DNA of 64,000 nt. Origin: Paraphoma chrysanthemicola (taxonomy: Eukaryota; Ascomycota; Dothideomycetes; Pleosporales; Phaeosphaeriaceae). The notes under the pieces were generated by a model. It saw only the letters and a list, made by a program, of their open reading frames with translations. It was not told the DNA's origin and made no database searches. Location of the stretch: the NCBI GenBank assembly GCA_020744225.1, contig JAGMWG010000013.1, positions 806,001-870,000 of the forward strand, in the 5' to 3' direction. The position numbers were made by a program, and so were the translations under genes. The stretch's first letter is position 1. Every line of letters starts with the position of its first letter. This document shows, piece after piece, positions 34,407 through 46,400 of the stretch.

Positions 34407-34570
34407 TTCCTAAGATCTCATAGGAGTGATGCTTTCGATGCAGGCTCGGGATAGAGTAGAAAGACGATTCACTTTTGCTATTTCTCCGAGATCGGCTAGT
34501 CAGCATCACGCTAAGCCGAAAAGAGCTTCCCTCCAAGTCCTTAGGTCACTTCAATTCTTGCAAAAGCAAT

Positions 34571-35570
34571 TAACGTGTTTTACAAGTGAGCCGCCCGTAC
34601 AAGCGAGCCGCTCACTCTACTAACTTTAATTACCTCCTCCATCTTAAAGTATAATAGCTCCACATTAACTACCTCTATTATACTCCTCTAAAGCTAATAT
34701 ATAGCTTACTATCTTCTCTCTTAATAGAAAGTAGATTAAAGCTATAAGAGTAGCTACTTAATCGTTTAATGTCTCTCGTACAACGCTACGCAACTAACGC
34801 GCTAGTAGGCCTGCACAACGCGATTACTAGTCTAACTTAAAGAAGCTTACTTAGCTAGAGGAGAAGGTAATTATACGCTATATACTAAACCTAGATTCTT
34901 ATAGATTTGCGCTTACGTATACAGCTATACGTAATATAGCTAATAAGCTACTAGCTGTGCGCAGCGCAGGTTACGTTAGCGTCTACTAGCTTCGCAATTT
35001 TGTTAAATAATTAGAGAGACTTATAACGTATTAGAACTAAGTATATAATAAGTAGAGAGCTCTATATAAGAATCTTATATTAATTAGTAGTTAGTTTAAG
35101 CTCGTAGAGTAGATAAAAGCTAAGTATAGTATCTATAATAAGAACGTCTATAACTTTAATAAGACTAGCTTTATAATAGGTAAGATTATAACTTAGCTTA
35201 TTATAATAGAGTTAGAGAGAAGAGGTAAGCTAAAGGCTGTTTAGTCTAGTAATTATAAGTAGATAACTATAATCGCTGCAATTAACGCTACTAGCTAGAC
35301 TATTCTACTTTTTCTTATCTTTACTAGCTAGTATTACCTCTCTATCTAGTATAAGAAGAATATTCTACGTAACTAGATAATTATAGTTAGTAATAATAGC
35401 TAGATAAATAATAGGCTTAGAGTTAAGTAGCTAAAGTACTTTAACACTTACACGAAGACTTATATTATAAGTGTATATTACTTACTTATTCTTAATAGTT
35501 ATAAGAGTTACTACTCTCTTAAATTTTAAGAGCTCTATAAGAAGAATAATATTTATATACTTTATATACT
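34571..35570 (+). mobile_element. P1: RIP-mutated pogo/Fot-type DNA transposon, left part
   Basis: Begins TAACGTG and contains GCGAGCCGCTCAC within 45 bases, the same terminal sequence as element P2 at 60,322. The plus strand still reads as a DDE transposase through the mutations: VYNFNKTSFIIGKI (about 35,155-35,196) corresponds to the usual NFDETGF, and LILNSYKSYYSLKF (about 35,480-35,522) to the DGHESH block. D-to-N, E-to-K, G-to-S and H-to-Y changes are all what C-to-T mutation gives. It is interrupted at 35,570 by E1 and continues at 43,160. Confidence 0.75.
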
Positions 35571-35749
35571 TATAAGATAAATAGACTAATTAGTGCACTA
35601 GTAGTATTAAGATAGATAAATATAAATATATTATCTCTATATAAGAATAGACAAATTACTAAAAAGTTCTCTAGTAATCTCTTAGCTTATATAGTGCTAG
35701 TATACACGTAATAAAGATATAAAGAGCTCTATAAGGCGTAGGTCTTATA
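35571..35749 (-). repeat. E1 LTR, left copy (179 bp)
   Basis: Aligns end to end with 42,981-43,159 in the same orientation; nearly all visible differences are transitions. Confidence 0.85.
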
Positions 35750-35760
35750 TTATTCTTCTT

Positions 35761-36056
35761 CTTAAGTTAAATTATCTTAATTTAAGAGATTATCTCTCTT
35801 CTTAAGTTAAATTAACTTAATTTAAGAGAGTATATCTCTACTTTAGTTAAATTATTTTAATTTAATAAGTTATACCTCTATTTAAGTTAAATTATTTTAA
35901 TTTAATAGGTTATACCTCTATTTAGATTAAATTACTTTAATTTAATAGAATATACCTTTATTTAAGTTAAATTACCTTAATTTAGTAAGTTATACCTCTA
36001 CTTAGACTAAATTACCTCTACTTAAACTAAATTACCTTAATTTAAAAGAAGCTACC
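35761..36056. repeat. 40-bp tandem repeat inside E1
   Basis: Six full 40-bp units start at 35,761, 35,801, 35,841, 35,881, 35,921 and 35,961 (core TTAAGTTAAATTATTTTAAT, then a TATACCTCTA end). They are followed by a 20-bp half unit at 36,001 and one more unit. It lies just inside the left LTR, that is, near the 3' end of the element as transcribed. Confidence 0.85.
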
Positions 36057-39000
36057 TTACTATAACTTACTATATACTAGATAGAGTTAAATATAGTAGA
36101 AATAAGCTAGTTTAGCCTAAGTTAATATAATAAAGAGAGACTCTAACTTTTTACTCTTACTTAGTAAGAGCTAAGTAAAAGGAGTCTTAGCTCTATACAG
36201 GGTCTTACTAGCTTAGAACTCTTAGACTTAGTATAGTTAAGTATTTTTTATAAAGCTCTAACTCTTAAACTTTTACTCTTTAGTTTAACTTTAGTAAGTT
36301 TCTAGAGTTTCTTTTAGTAGACCTATAGTCTTTAATAGAGCTAAATTAGAGTAATTTAAAGTAATTTAAGACTAACTATAGTATAAGTTCTTAAACTCTA
36401 CTCTTATAACTTACCTTAGCTTAGCTTAACTTATATATACTATATAAGACTTAATCTAGTCTATTTTAGTCTAAATTAACTCTTATAATATCTATACCTA
36501 TTATATTAAATAGTATTAATATTAAAGTACTTAGTAACTTCTATACTAACTCTAATAAGTAGAGTATATAGCTTTACGTAGACTATATAACTAGAATAGT
36601 AAAAGGTATCTTCTTTATCTTTAGAGAGCTCTACTATAGGTTTCTAGTATTTCTAAAGAGTTTAGATATTCTAAGAAAGAGTATAAACTCTACTAATAAC
36701 TCTAGCTGCGTCTATAAGATCTATTACTATACTACCTATCTTATTATAAGTAAAGACTATATTACTATAAGTAAAAGGCTCTTAGAAAGCTTAAATTAAG
36801 CTAATTTAGCCTAATTTAGTCTTCTAAGAACGCTAATAATAATCTTAAGACTATTATTACGTAGCTAAAGATTATCTATAATACTTCTAAGCCTACTAAA
36901 TATAGTAAAGCTAAGTACTAGGCTTATACTCTAGCTAAGACTCTTTATACTTACTTAAATTAGTAAGTATCTAGAAAGACTTAATTTAAGTTAACTTAGA
37001 GTAAAATAAGACTAATAGTATTATAGTGCTTCTTTTACTCTATACATAGTTAAGTTATACTTTTATAATAGTAAAATCTATAATAATTATCTTTCTTAGT
37101 CTATAGTCTACTTTTATAAGAATACTAAGTCTAAGACTATACTTAAGACTTATAAGTAGGTAGACTAGTCTTATATTAACTCTTTAGCAGCTAAGTAGCT
37201 TAATAACCTCTAGAATACTCTTAGTAGACGTAGACGTAAGGTATATAACTCTAATATAAGCTAATTTAGTCTAATTTAACTCTACTAATCTTAATAGTAT
37301 AAGTATAATAATACTAAGACTATAATACTTTTAACTATAGCTAGAGCTACTAAGAAAAAGACTAAGAACACTTAGTGTAACTATATTACCTCTACTTATT
37401 CTACTATAAATAAGACTAGTAAGACTTAGAATAGAAAGAGTACTAAGTTAGCTAGAGAGGTTAATAAGGTATATTATAAGGTCTAGAAACTTAAGCTTCT
37501 TTATTAGATAATAGATTAATATTATTTAGACTAAAATAGTCTAAACTAGGTTAAATTAGAGCAGGTAGAATTTAAGAGATATAGTTTAATTTTTATAAGC
37601 TTAATATAACTTAAAATAAGCTAATTTAAGGTAAGTATATATAGAATTATATACTCTAAAAATATATCTTCTTATTAGCTAGTAAAAACTAGCTTAACTT
37701 TACTAAATTTTCTCTATATCTTCTTTAGAATAATATTCTTAATTCTCTAGAAATTTTATAAGTTCTTTACGTAGACTAATTAGCGCTTAACTATTAAACT
37801 TCTCTATAAACTTTATAGAAAAAATTAAAGAAGAAGGTATTAGACTAAATTAAGTTAAATTAACTCTAATTATTGTATTTACTTCTACCTTACTTACGTC
37901 TTTCTTAACTTATTCTTCTTCTTTTTAAAAAGTTATTCTTAATACTTTAGTAGTATAGTTAACTATAGCTTATATTTAAAGAGAATCTTATAATTCTTCT
38001 AGAACTTCTATAGAGTATTTCTAGAAATAAAGCTTCTAAGTTTCTAAGAATTCTTTTCTTTAAGGTAACCTCTCTACTTAATAAGATATTCTTAGCTTCT
38101 AAAGGTATTCTATCTTCTTTTAATAATCTTTTTTACCTTATATATATTATTACTAAAACTTTATAAAATATCTACTATTAGAGTATTTAGATAAGAAATT
38201 AAAGTCTTATCTTTATAAGATTTTAATAAGAAGGTGTAAAAGATAAAATAGATATTCTAGAAGCCTAGAATATTAACTTTAAAGACTAATAAGCTAACTT
38301 ATTCTTTTATAATTTTTAGTCTAATATATTTCTAATCTAGTTTCTTTCTAAATCTTAATAATTTAATATTTTTATTAGATAGTAGTATCTTATCTTCTAC
38401 TTTAAAGAAGATAAATATCTTCTTTCTATTAGTGTATTATTTCTAATATATATTTACTAATTTAATATTCTACTTATAAATTTACTATAGATTAATTACT
38501 TTTACTACTATTCTATATTCTAAGAGTAATTCTTCTTTACTTAGATCTAAATTAGACTAATTTACTCTTCTTAAGTCTAAGCTAGTATTAGCTTAGAAGA
38601 GAGATATCTTTATAGTAGTATAGACGCTATTATTATAGGTAAACTCTACTATTAGTAGTTATTATACTTAGTTATTTTATTCTAGTAAATAGTAGATTCT
38701 TAGATATTATTCTAGTATTTAGTTTTATCTTTTAGTTTAGCTATTAGTCTTAGAGTAGTAAGTAGAGGTTAGAACTCTATAAGTATTTAAGTAGTAGTTA
38801 AATATCTTCTAATACTTTGCGTTTATTAAAGAATCTTAATCTAAGATAATGTACTTTAAGACTCTATAAAGTTAGATAACTTTGCGTATTTAGATATAGA
38901 CTAAGTTCTTACTATTCTAGTCTATTTACGCTAAGATATAGTATACTATCTTAGTTAGTCTATTAATAACTACTATTATAGTATTATAATTTAATCTAGA

Positions 39001-42000
39001 TTAGCTATAGTAAAGTAAGTTTGTAATAAAATTAAATATTACTTTCTTCTAGACTCTATCTAGTAGTAGTAGAGAGGTAAGAGGTCTATAGAAGTAATAT
39101 TATATACTAGTAGCTCTTTTATAGTATAAGTAGACTTAGTACTATATATTAATCTCTTTAATTATCTCTTTCTACTTATACTAATACTTTACTTTCTTAA
39201 ACGTCTTATAGAAGCTAAAGTAATCTACTATAGAATTATAATAGACTTCTTTAAGAGCTTTCTATTTCTTCTTAGAAGTTTTAAGATTAATAAGAGTATA
39301 ATATCTTAATTTAGATTAAATTAACTTAGTTAGAAGTACTCTATTCTTAACTTTATCTTTCTAAGAAGAAGAGTTCTTAGACTTAGTCTCTAAGTTAACT
39401 TCTTCTTCTAGAGCTATAGATAAGAATAGTAGAGCTTATTTCTTATTATAGTAAGCTTATATTACTTCTTATAAATTAGATTTATTCTTAGACTTTTCTT
39501 TTAAATAAGTTATAATAATATTTACTAATACTACTCTTTATAAGTTTCTATTATATAGTAGACCTTATATAGATACTATAAAGGTCTAATTATACTTCTA
39601 TATAAAGTACTAAGCTTCTACTATATAATTAGAGCGTTATAAGAGACTATTTATAAGGTTTATAGTTCTAGAGTAGTACTTTAAAGAGAAATTATACTAG
39701 ATTAGTATTAAGTAGACTCTAACTTACTAGTAGTTTAAAGTTTTAGTCTTTATAAACTATTTAAGATTTATATAGTTTATTAAGATTTTAAACTATATAT
39801 CTTTAAAGTAGTATTACTAATACTCTAAGCTTTTAACTATAGCTAGTAGCTTTTAGTTATAAGTATTATAATTATACTTAGCTTAGATTAACTTACGTAA
39901 ATAGAAGTTAATTAACCTCTATATTCTTAAATTAAGTTAATTTAGGCCTTCTTAGAGTATAAGTTAGCTTAGAATACTATAAATAGCTTCTCTAGATATA
40001 TCTACTTTTACTCTTATTTCTCTACTTAGTTCTTAATATACTAGTATAGAGATATCTATAAAAGCTTACTTAAGAGCTCTAAAAAAAGACTCTACTTCTT
40101 TACTTAAACTAATTATAACTAATTCTTTACGCCTTTAAGTACGTTTACTCTTAGCTTAATCTAGCTTCTTTTAGATTAACTTAGTTAAAGATAGTACTAA
40201 CTTTAAAAAGTTATATATAAACTATCTATAGTAGTTTATAAAGCTTATAAATATATAAATATTATATATAGTACGTAGTATTAGCTATTTTATAATTATC
40301 TTAATTTAATTCTTATTTATATAGATACTTTTAGACGTAATAATATAGTCTAAGTACTTAGTATACTAAGTATACTATTTGCACTTTAAAAGCTTTATAT
40401 ATAGCTTTATCTTACGTAATCTTAATAGTATCTTCTTAATATAAGCTATATACTTCTCTTCTATCTTAGAAAAGATTAAGATATTATTTAAATAGATAAT
40501 ATATATTACGTTAACTAAATCTACTAATACTTAGTTAATATAAGTCTAGAATTACGTAAGAGTATTTATAAGGCTAAAAGATATTACTATATACTTAAAA
40601 TAACTATACTTAGTATAGAAGGTAGTCTTCTACTTATTACTCTCTCTAATTTAGATTCTATAATATATATTCTATATATTTAACTTAGAGTAATACCTAG
40701 CTACTACTAAGTGCTCTAAGAATTCTGTAATTAAGAGTAAAGAATATTAATTCTTAATAGTTATCTTATTTAAGCTCTAGTAGTCTATATAGAGGTGTAG
40801 AGAGCTATTCTTTTTTTTATAAAGAGAATTAGAGCTCTTACTAGTAATCTTAAATAATAAATCTACTCTCTCTCTAAGTATTTCTTTAAGTACTTCTAAA
40901 GAATATCTAACTTACTAGAAGAGAGATTATATATAAACTAGTAGAGTAGTTCTCTTTCTAGTACTAAATTAATAGCTAGATTATACTATAAGTATTTAGT
41001 AAGTTCTTAAGCGTCTTTATCTAAGTAAATATTAGTAAACTCTTAATATTAAGAGAGTAGTTAGTCTATATTAGCTTAGTTTAGACTACCTCTATCTATA
41101 CTTAATACTAGGTACGTAAAAACGTATAAAGTTAGATCTTATATACTTTTATTAAAGTCTTCTACTTTCTCTAGACTTACTTTAGCTACTAAGATCTAAT
41201 TCTTTATCTTTTTACTCTAGTAGAGTACTCTTTAAGTTATAAAGTTTAACTTTAAGTTATATATATCTATTTATAGTAAGTTTAGATAAATAAAGAACTT
41301 TTATAGTACGTACACTATAAAAGGTACTAGTTAGTATTTTATCTTCTCTTATAAATTAGTAATAGTAATTTCTACTATAGTAGTACTATCTAGAAGTATA
41401 TTTATTCTATTTATAGTCTCTACCTCTAATAAGAGAAGAGAGTTAATCTTTAAGTCTAGTTTCTTTATAAAGAAGCTAGAAAGTAAGTTTAATTCTAAAT
41501 CTAAGTTAATTAGAGCTTTTTTATAATTAGAAGTTCTAATTTTTATTATTACTATTAGTATACTCTTAGAGTTAACTTATCTAATAGCTTCTCTTATTAG
41601 GTCTTATAAGCTATACTTTAGTTAGATAATATAAGTAAAGAGAAGAGTACTTAGCTCTTTAACTCTTTCTCTTTTTCTATCTAGTTCTTCTTAGCTAAAG
41701 AGTCTGTCTTCTTTTTATTAGTGTATATATTTACTTTATACTTTACTTTTCTATATTAGTAATATATAATATAAGTAAAATTAGGCGCTAATTTACTCTT
41801 TAGAGTTAAATTAGTCTATTTAGAACTAGAATATTCTATACAACTTTTCTTCTACTTTTTAGAGATTTTAAAGTTCTCTAGATTACTAGTTATAGTTAGA
41901 TATAGACAGCTAATCTTTTTCTTTATATTCTTAAGTTTTAGAAGTATATTATAGTATAATTAGTGCTATAAATAATTAGTAAGGTTCTTAACCTGTATAA

Positions 42001-42980
42001 GAGTAATTTTATTCTTATCTTTTACTTAGAAGAAATTATCTTAGATCTTCTAATATAGAGTAAAAGTATATTAAAGAACTTTATATTCTTTAGATATCTC
42101 TTTCTATAACTTCTTCTATAAAGAGTATATAGTATTAAGAAGCTCTATAAGAGACTTATTCTACTTCTAGTATCTATAGTTTAAGACTAAGTAGATAATA
42201 GAGTAGTGCTCTATCTTTAAGTCTAGAGTATTAAGTATAACTTTTTTAAACTTCTTCTAAGTTAGCTAGCTTATTAGAATAGGTAGCTTAGTAACTCTTA
42301 TAAGACTAAATCTTATTATATATACTATAGGCGTAACTCTATTACGTACTTAGGCGCTCTATAGTAACTTTAGAAGTTTAGAGATATATTATTCTTTAAA
42401 ATTAATCTTTTATTAGTCTATAGTAAATAACTAAGAGGTCTAGTTAAAGTAATACTTATAGTTACGCTTTTAGTAGTTAAACTAAGCGTAATCTTACTTT
42501 TTATACTTTTCTAGTAAATTAAGTTATAGAAGTATAGTAGTTAGTCTTACTATAAGTGTAGTAGTAATAGCTAATCTAGCTACGTCTATTAGAATAGCGC
42601 TATAGTTACTAGCTTTATATTAGAGTTAATAATTCTTTAAGTACTTTAATTTATTATATTAGTACTACTATTTCTCTTAGAGCTCTAGTTCTTAAATCTA
42701 ATAGTCTATATTAGACTTATATAAGTTATTTTAACTTCTTTTAGAGTCTTCTAGCTTAATAGAAGAGTTCTTCTCTTTTTCTAAACTATTAGTACTTAGA
42801 GTAAGTGTCTAGTTACTAGAGAAATATAGAGTTTCTCTTATTAGAATATTATCTCTAAGTTTAATAGTATAAGACTTAGAGGTATCTTTACTAAGAGTAT
42901 ATAAGTCTATTAGTAGAGATTAGGCGCTTATAGTATTATAAAACGCTCTAGTATAATTAATAAAATTAGAGTAATTTAAA

Positions 42981-43159
42981 TATAAGATAAATAGACTAAT
43001 TAGTGTACTAGTAGTATTAAGATAAACAAATATAAATATATTATCTTTATGTAAGAATAGACAAATTACTAGAGAGTTCTCTAGTAATCTCTTAGCTTAT
43101 ATAGTACTAGTATACACGTAATAGAGATATAAAGAGCTTTATAAGGCGTAGGCCTTATA
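42981..43159 (-). repeat. E1 LTR, right copy (179 bp)
   Basis: Ends in GGCGTAGGCCTTATA and is followed by the ATACT target duplication. Confidence 0.85.
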
Positions 43160-43295
43160 ATACTATCTTACTTATCTTACTTACTATAGTCTCTTAATAT
43201 TAGCTACTTCTTACTATTAAAGTGTACGTATAGCTATAAGATTAAGACTCTTATCTAATACTATATTAACTATATTATAAAGCTTAAGTTTCTAC
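43160..43295 (+). mobile_element. P1: second fragment of the split pogo-type transposon
   Basis: Starts with the ATACT duplication of E1 and continues the P1 transposase frame. It reads on to SLNISYFLLLK, which corresponds to the PLDVGYF-type block with the last catalytic Asp changed to Asn, then stops at E2. The frame joins exactly across E1 if one ATACT is removed. Confidence 0.7.
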
Positions 43296-43474
43296 TATAA
43301 GGTCTACGCCTTACAAAGCTCTTTATATCTCTATTACGTATATACTAGTACTATATAAGCTAAGAGATTACTAGAGAACTCTCTAGTAATTTATCTATTC
43401 TTATATAGAGATAATATATTTATATTTATCTACCTTAACGCTACTAGTATACTAATTAGTCTATTTATCTTATA
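43296..43474 (+). repeat. E2 LTR (179 bp)
   Basis: Reads TATAAGGTCTACGCC at the start and TTATCTTATA at the end; inverted relative to both E1 LTRs. Confidence 0.85.
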
Positions 43475-46400
43475 TTTAAATTACTCTAACTCTATTAGTT
43501 ATACTAGAGCGTTTTATAATACTATAAGCGTCTAATCTCTACTAATAAACTTATATACTCTTAGTAGAAATACCTCTAAGTCTTACGCTATTAAACCTAG
43601 AGATAATATTTTAATAAGAGAAACTCTATATCTCTCTAGTAACTAGGTACTTATCTTAAGTACTAATAGTTTAGAAAAAAAAGAAAACTCTTCTATTAAG
43701 CTAGAAGGCTCTAAAAGAGGTTAAAATAACTTATATAAGTTTAATATAAACTATTAGATCTAAGAACTAGAGCTCTAGAAGAAATAGTAGCGTTAATATA
43801 ATAAATTAAAGCGCTTAAAGAATTATTAACTCTAATATAAGACTAGTAACTATAGTATTATTCTAATAGACGTAGCTAAGTTAGCTATTACTACTATACT
43901 TATAGTAAGACTAACTACTATACTTTTATAACCTAATCTACTAGAGAAGTATAAGAAGTAAGATTACGCTTAGTTTAACTGCTAGAAGTGCAACTATAAA
44001 TATTACTTTAACTAGACCTCTTAGTTATTTACTATAGACTAATAAAAGATTAATTTTAGAGAATAATATATCTTTAAACTCTTAAAGTTACTATAGAGTG
44101 CCTAAGTATATAATAAAGTTATACCTATAGTATATATAATAAGATTTAGTCTTATAAGAGCTACTAAGCTACCTATTTTAATAAGCTAGCTAACTTAGAA
44201 GAAGTTTAAAGAGATTATACTTAATACTCTAGACTTAAAGATAGAGTACTACTCTATTACCTACTTAGCCTTAAACTATAGATACTAGAAGTAGAATAAG
44301 TTTTCTATAGAGCTTCTTAATACTATATACTTCTTATAAAAGAAGTTATAGAAGAAGATATCTAAAGAATATAAAGTTCTTTAATATACTTTTACTCTAT
44401 GTTAAGAAATCTAGAATAATCTCTTCTAAGTAAAAGATAAGAATAAAATTACTCTTATATAGGTTAAGAACTTTACTAATTATTTATAGCGCTAATTATA
44501 CTATAATATATTTCTAAAACCTAAGAATATAAAGAAGAAGATTAGCTATTTATATCTAACTATAGCTAGTAACTTAAAGAACTCTAAAACTCTTAAAAAG
44601 TAAAGAAAAGATTATATAGAATATTCTAGTTCTAAATAAGCTAATTTAACTCTAAAGAGTAAATTAGCGCCTAATTCTACTTATATTATATATTACTAAT
44701 ATAAGAAAGTAGAGTATAAAGTAAATATATACACTAATAAGAAGAAGATAGACTCTCTAGCTAAGAAGAACTAGACAAGAAAAGAGAAGAGGTTAAAGAG
44801 CTAAGCGCTCTCTTCTTTACTTATATTATCTAACTAAAGTATAGCTTATAAGACCTAATAAGAGAAGCTATTAGATAAGCTAACTTTAGAAGTATACTAA
44901 TAGTAATAATAAGAATTAAGACTTCTAATTATAAAAAAGCTCTAATTAACTTAGATTTAGAACTAAACTTACTTTCTAGCTCTTTTGTAAAGAAACTAGA
45001 CTTAAAGATTAACTTTCTTTTTTTATTAGAAGTAGAGACTATAAATAAAATAAATATACTTCTAGATAGTGCTACTATAGTAGAAGTTACTATTACTAAT
45101 TTATAAGAGAAGATAAAATACTAACTAGTGTCTTTTATAGTGTATACACTATAAAAGTTCTCTATTTATTTAGACTTACTATAGATAGATATATATAATC
45201 TAAAGTTAAACTTTATAGCTTAAAGAGTACTCTACTAGAGTAAAAAGATAAAGAATTAAGTCTTAGTAGCTAAAGTAAGTCTAGAGAAGATAAAAGACTT
45301 TAATAAAAGTATATAAGATCTAACTTTATATATTTTTATATACTTAGTATTAAGTATAGATAGAGATAGTCTAAACTAGACTAATATAAGCTAACTATTC
45401 TCTTAATATTAAGAGTTTACTAATATTTACTTAGATAAGAATACTTAAGAACTTACTAAATACTTATAGTATAATCTAGCTATTAATTTAGTACTAGAGA
45501 GAGAACTACTTTACTAGTCTATATATAACTTCTCTTCTAGTAAACTAGATATTCTTTAAAAGTACCTAAAGAAATACTTAGAGAGAAAGTAAATTTATTA
45601 TTTAAGATTACTAGTAGAAGCTTTAATTCTCTTTGTAAAGAAGAAGAATAGCTCTTTATATCTCTATATAGACTACTAGAGCTTAAATAAGATAACTATT
45701 AAGAATTAATATTCTTTACTCTTAATTATAAAATTCTTAGAGTACTTAGTAGTAGCTAAGTATTACTCTAAGTTAGATATATAAGATATATATTATAGAA
45801 TCTAAATTAGAGAGAGTAATAAGTAGAAGACTACCTTTTATACTAAATATAGTTATTTTAAGTATATAGTAATACCTTTTAGTCTTATAAACGCTCTTAC
45901 GTAATTTTAGGTCTATATTAAATAAGTATTAGTAAGTTTAGTTAACGTAATATACATTATCTATTTAGATAATATCTTAATCTTTTCTAAGATAGAAGAG
46001 AAGTATATAGCTTATATTAAGAAAGTACTATTAAGATTATATAAAGTAAAACTATATATAAAGCTTTTAAAGTGTAAATAGTATACTTAGTATACTAAGT
46101 ACTTAGACTATATTATTACGCTTAAAGATATCTATATAGATAAGAATTAAATTAAGATAATTATAGAATAGCTAATACTACGTACTATACGTAATATTTA
46201 CGTATTTATAGACTTTATAAACTACTATAAGTAGTTTATATACAACTTTTTAAAGTTAGTACTACTTCTAACTAAGTTAACCTAAAAGAAGCTAGATTAA
46301 ACTAAGAGTAAACGTACTTAAAAACGTAAAGAATTAGTTATAATTAGTTTAGATAAAGAAGTAAAGACTTCTTTTAGAGCTCTTAAGTAAGCTTTTATAG

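Larger units (their letters stand above)
35571..43159 (-). mobile_element. E1: RIP-saturated Ty3/gypsy LTR retrotransposon, full length
   Basis: Flanked by 179-bp LTRs (35,571-35,749 and 42,981-43,159) and by a 5-bp target duplication ATACT (35,566-35,570 and 43,160-43,164). LTR ends read TATAAG...TTATA, consistent with mutated TG...CA. The minus strand holds decayed gypsy pol, including reverse transcriptase YLNNILIFSK (about 40,466-40,500; ancestral YLDDILIFS). CA and TG dinucleotides are almost absent over kilobases, so no ORF survives. Confidence 0.85.

Noticed and set aside
1..34570. tRNA genes
   Set aside because: I looked for box-B-like GGTTCGA sequences; those present lie within protein-coding frames and have no A box or cloverleaf.
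35761..36056. CRISPR-like array
   Set aside because: The units are contiguous 40-bp tandem repeats without unique spacers, in a eukaryotic transposon.
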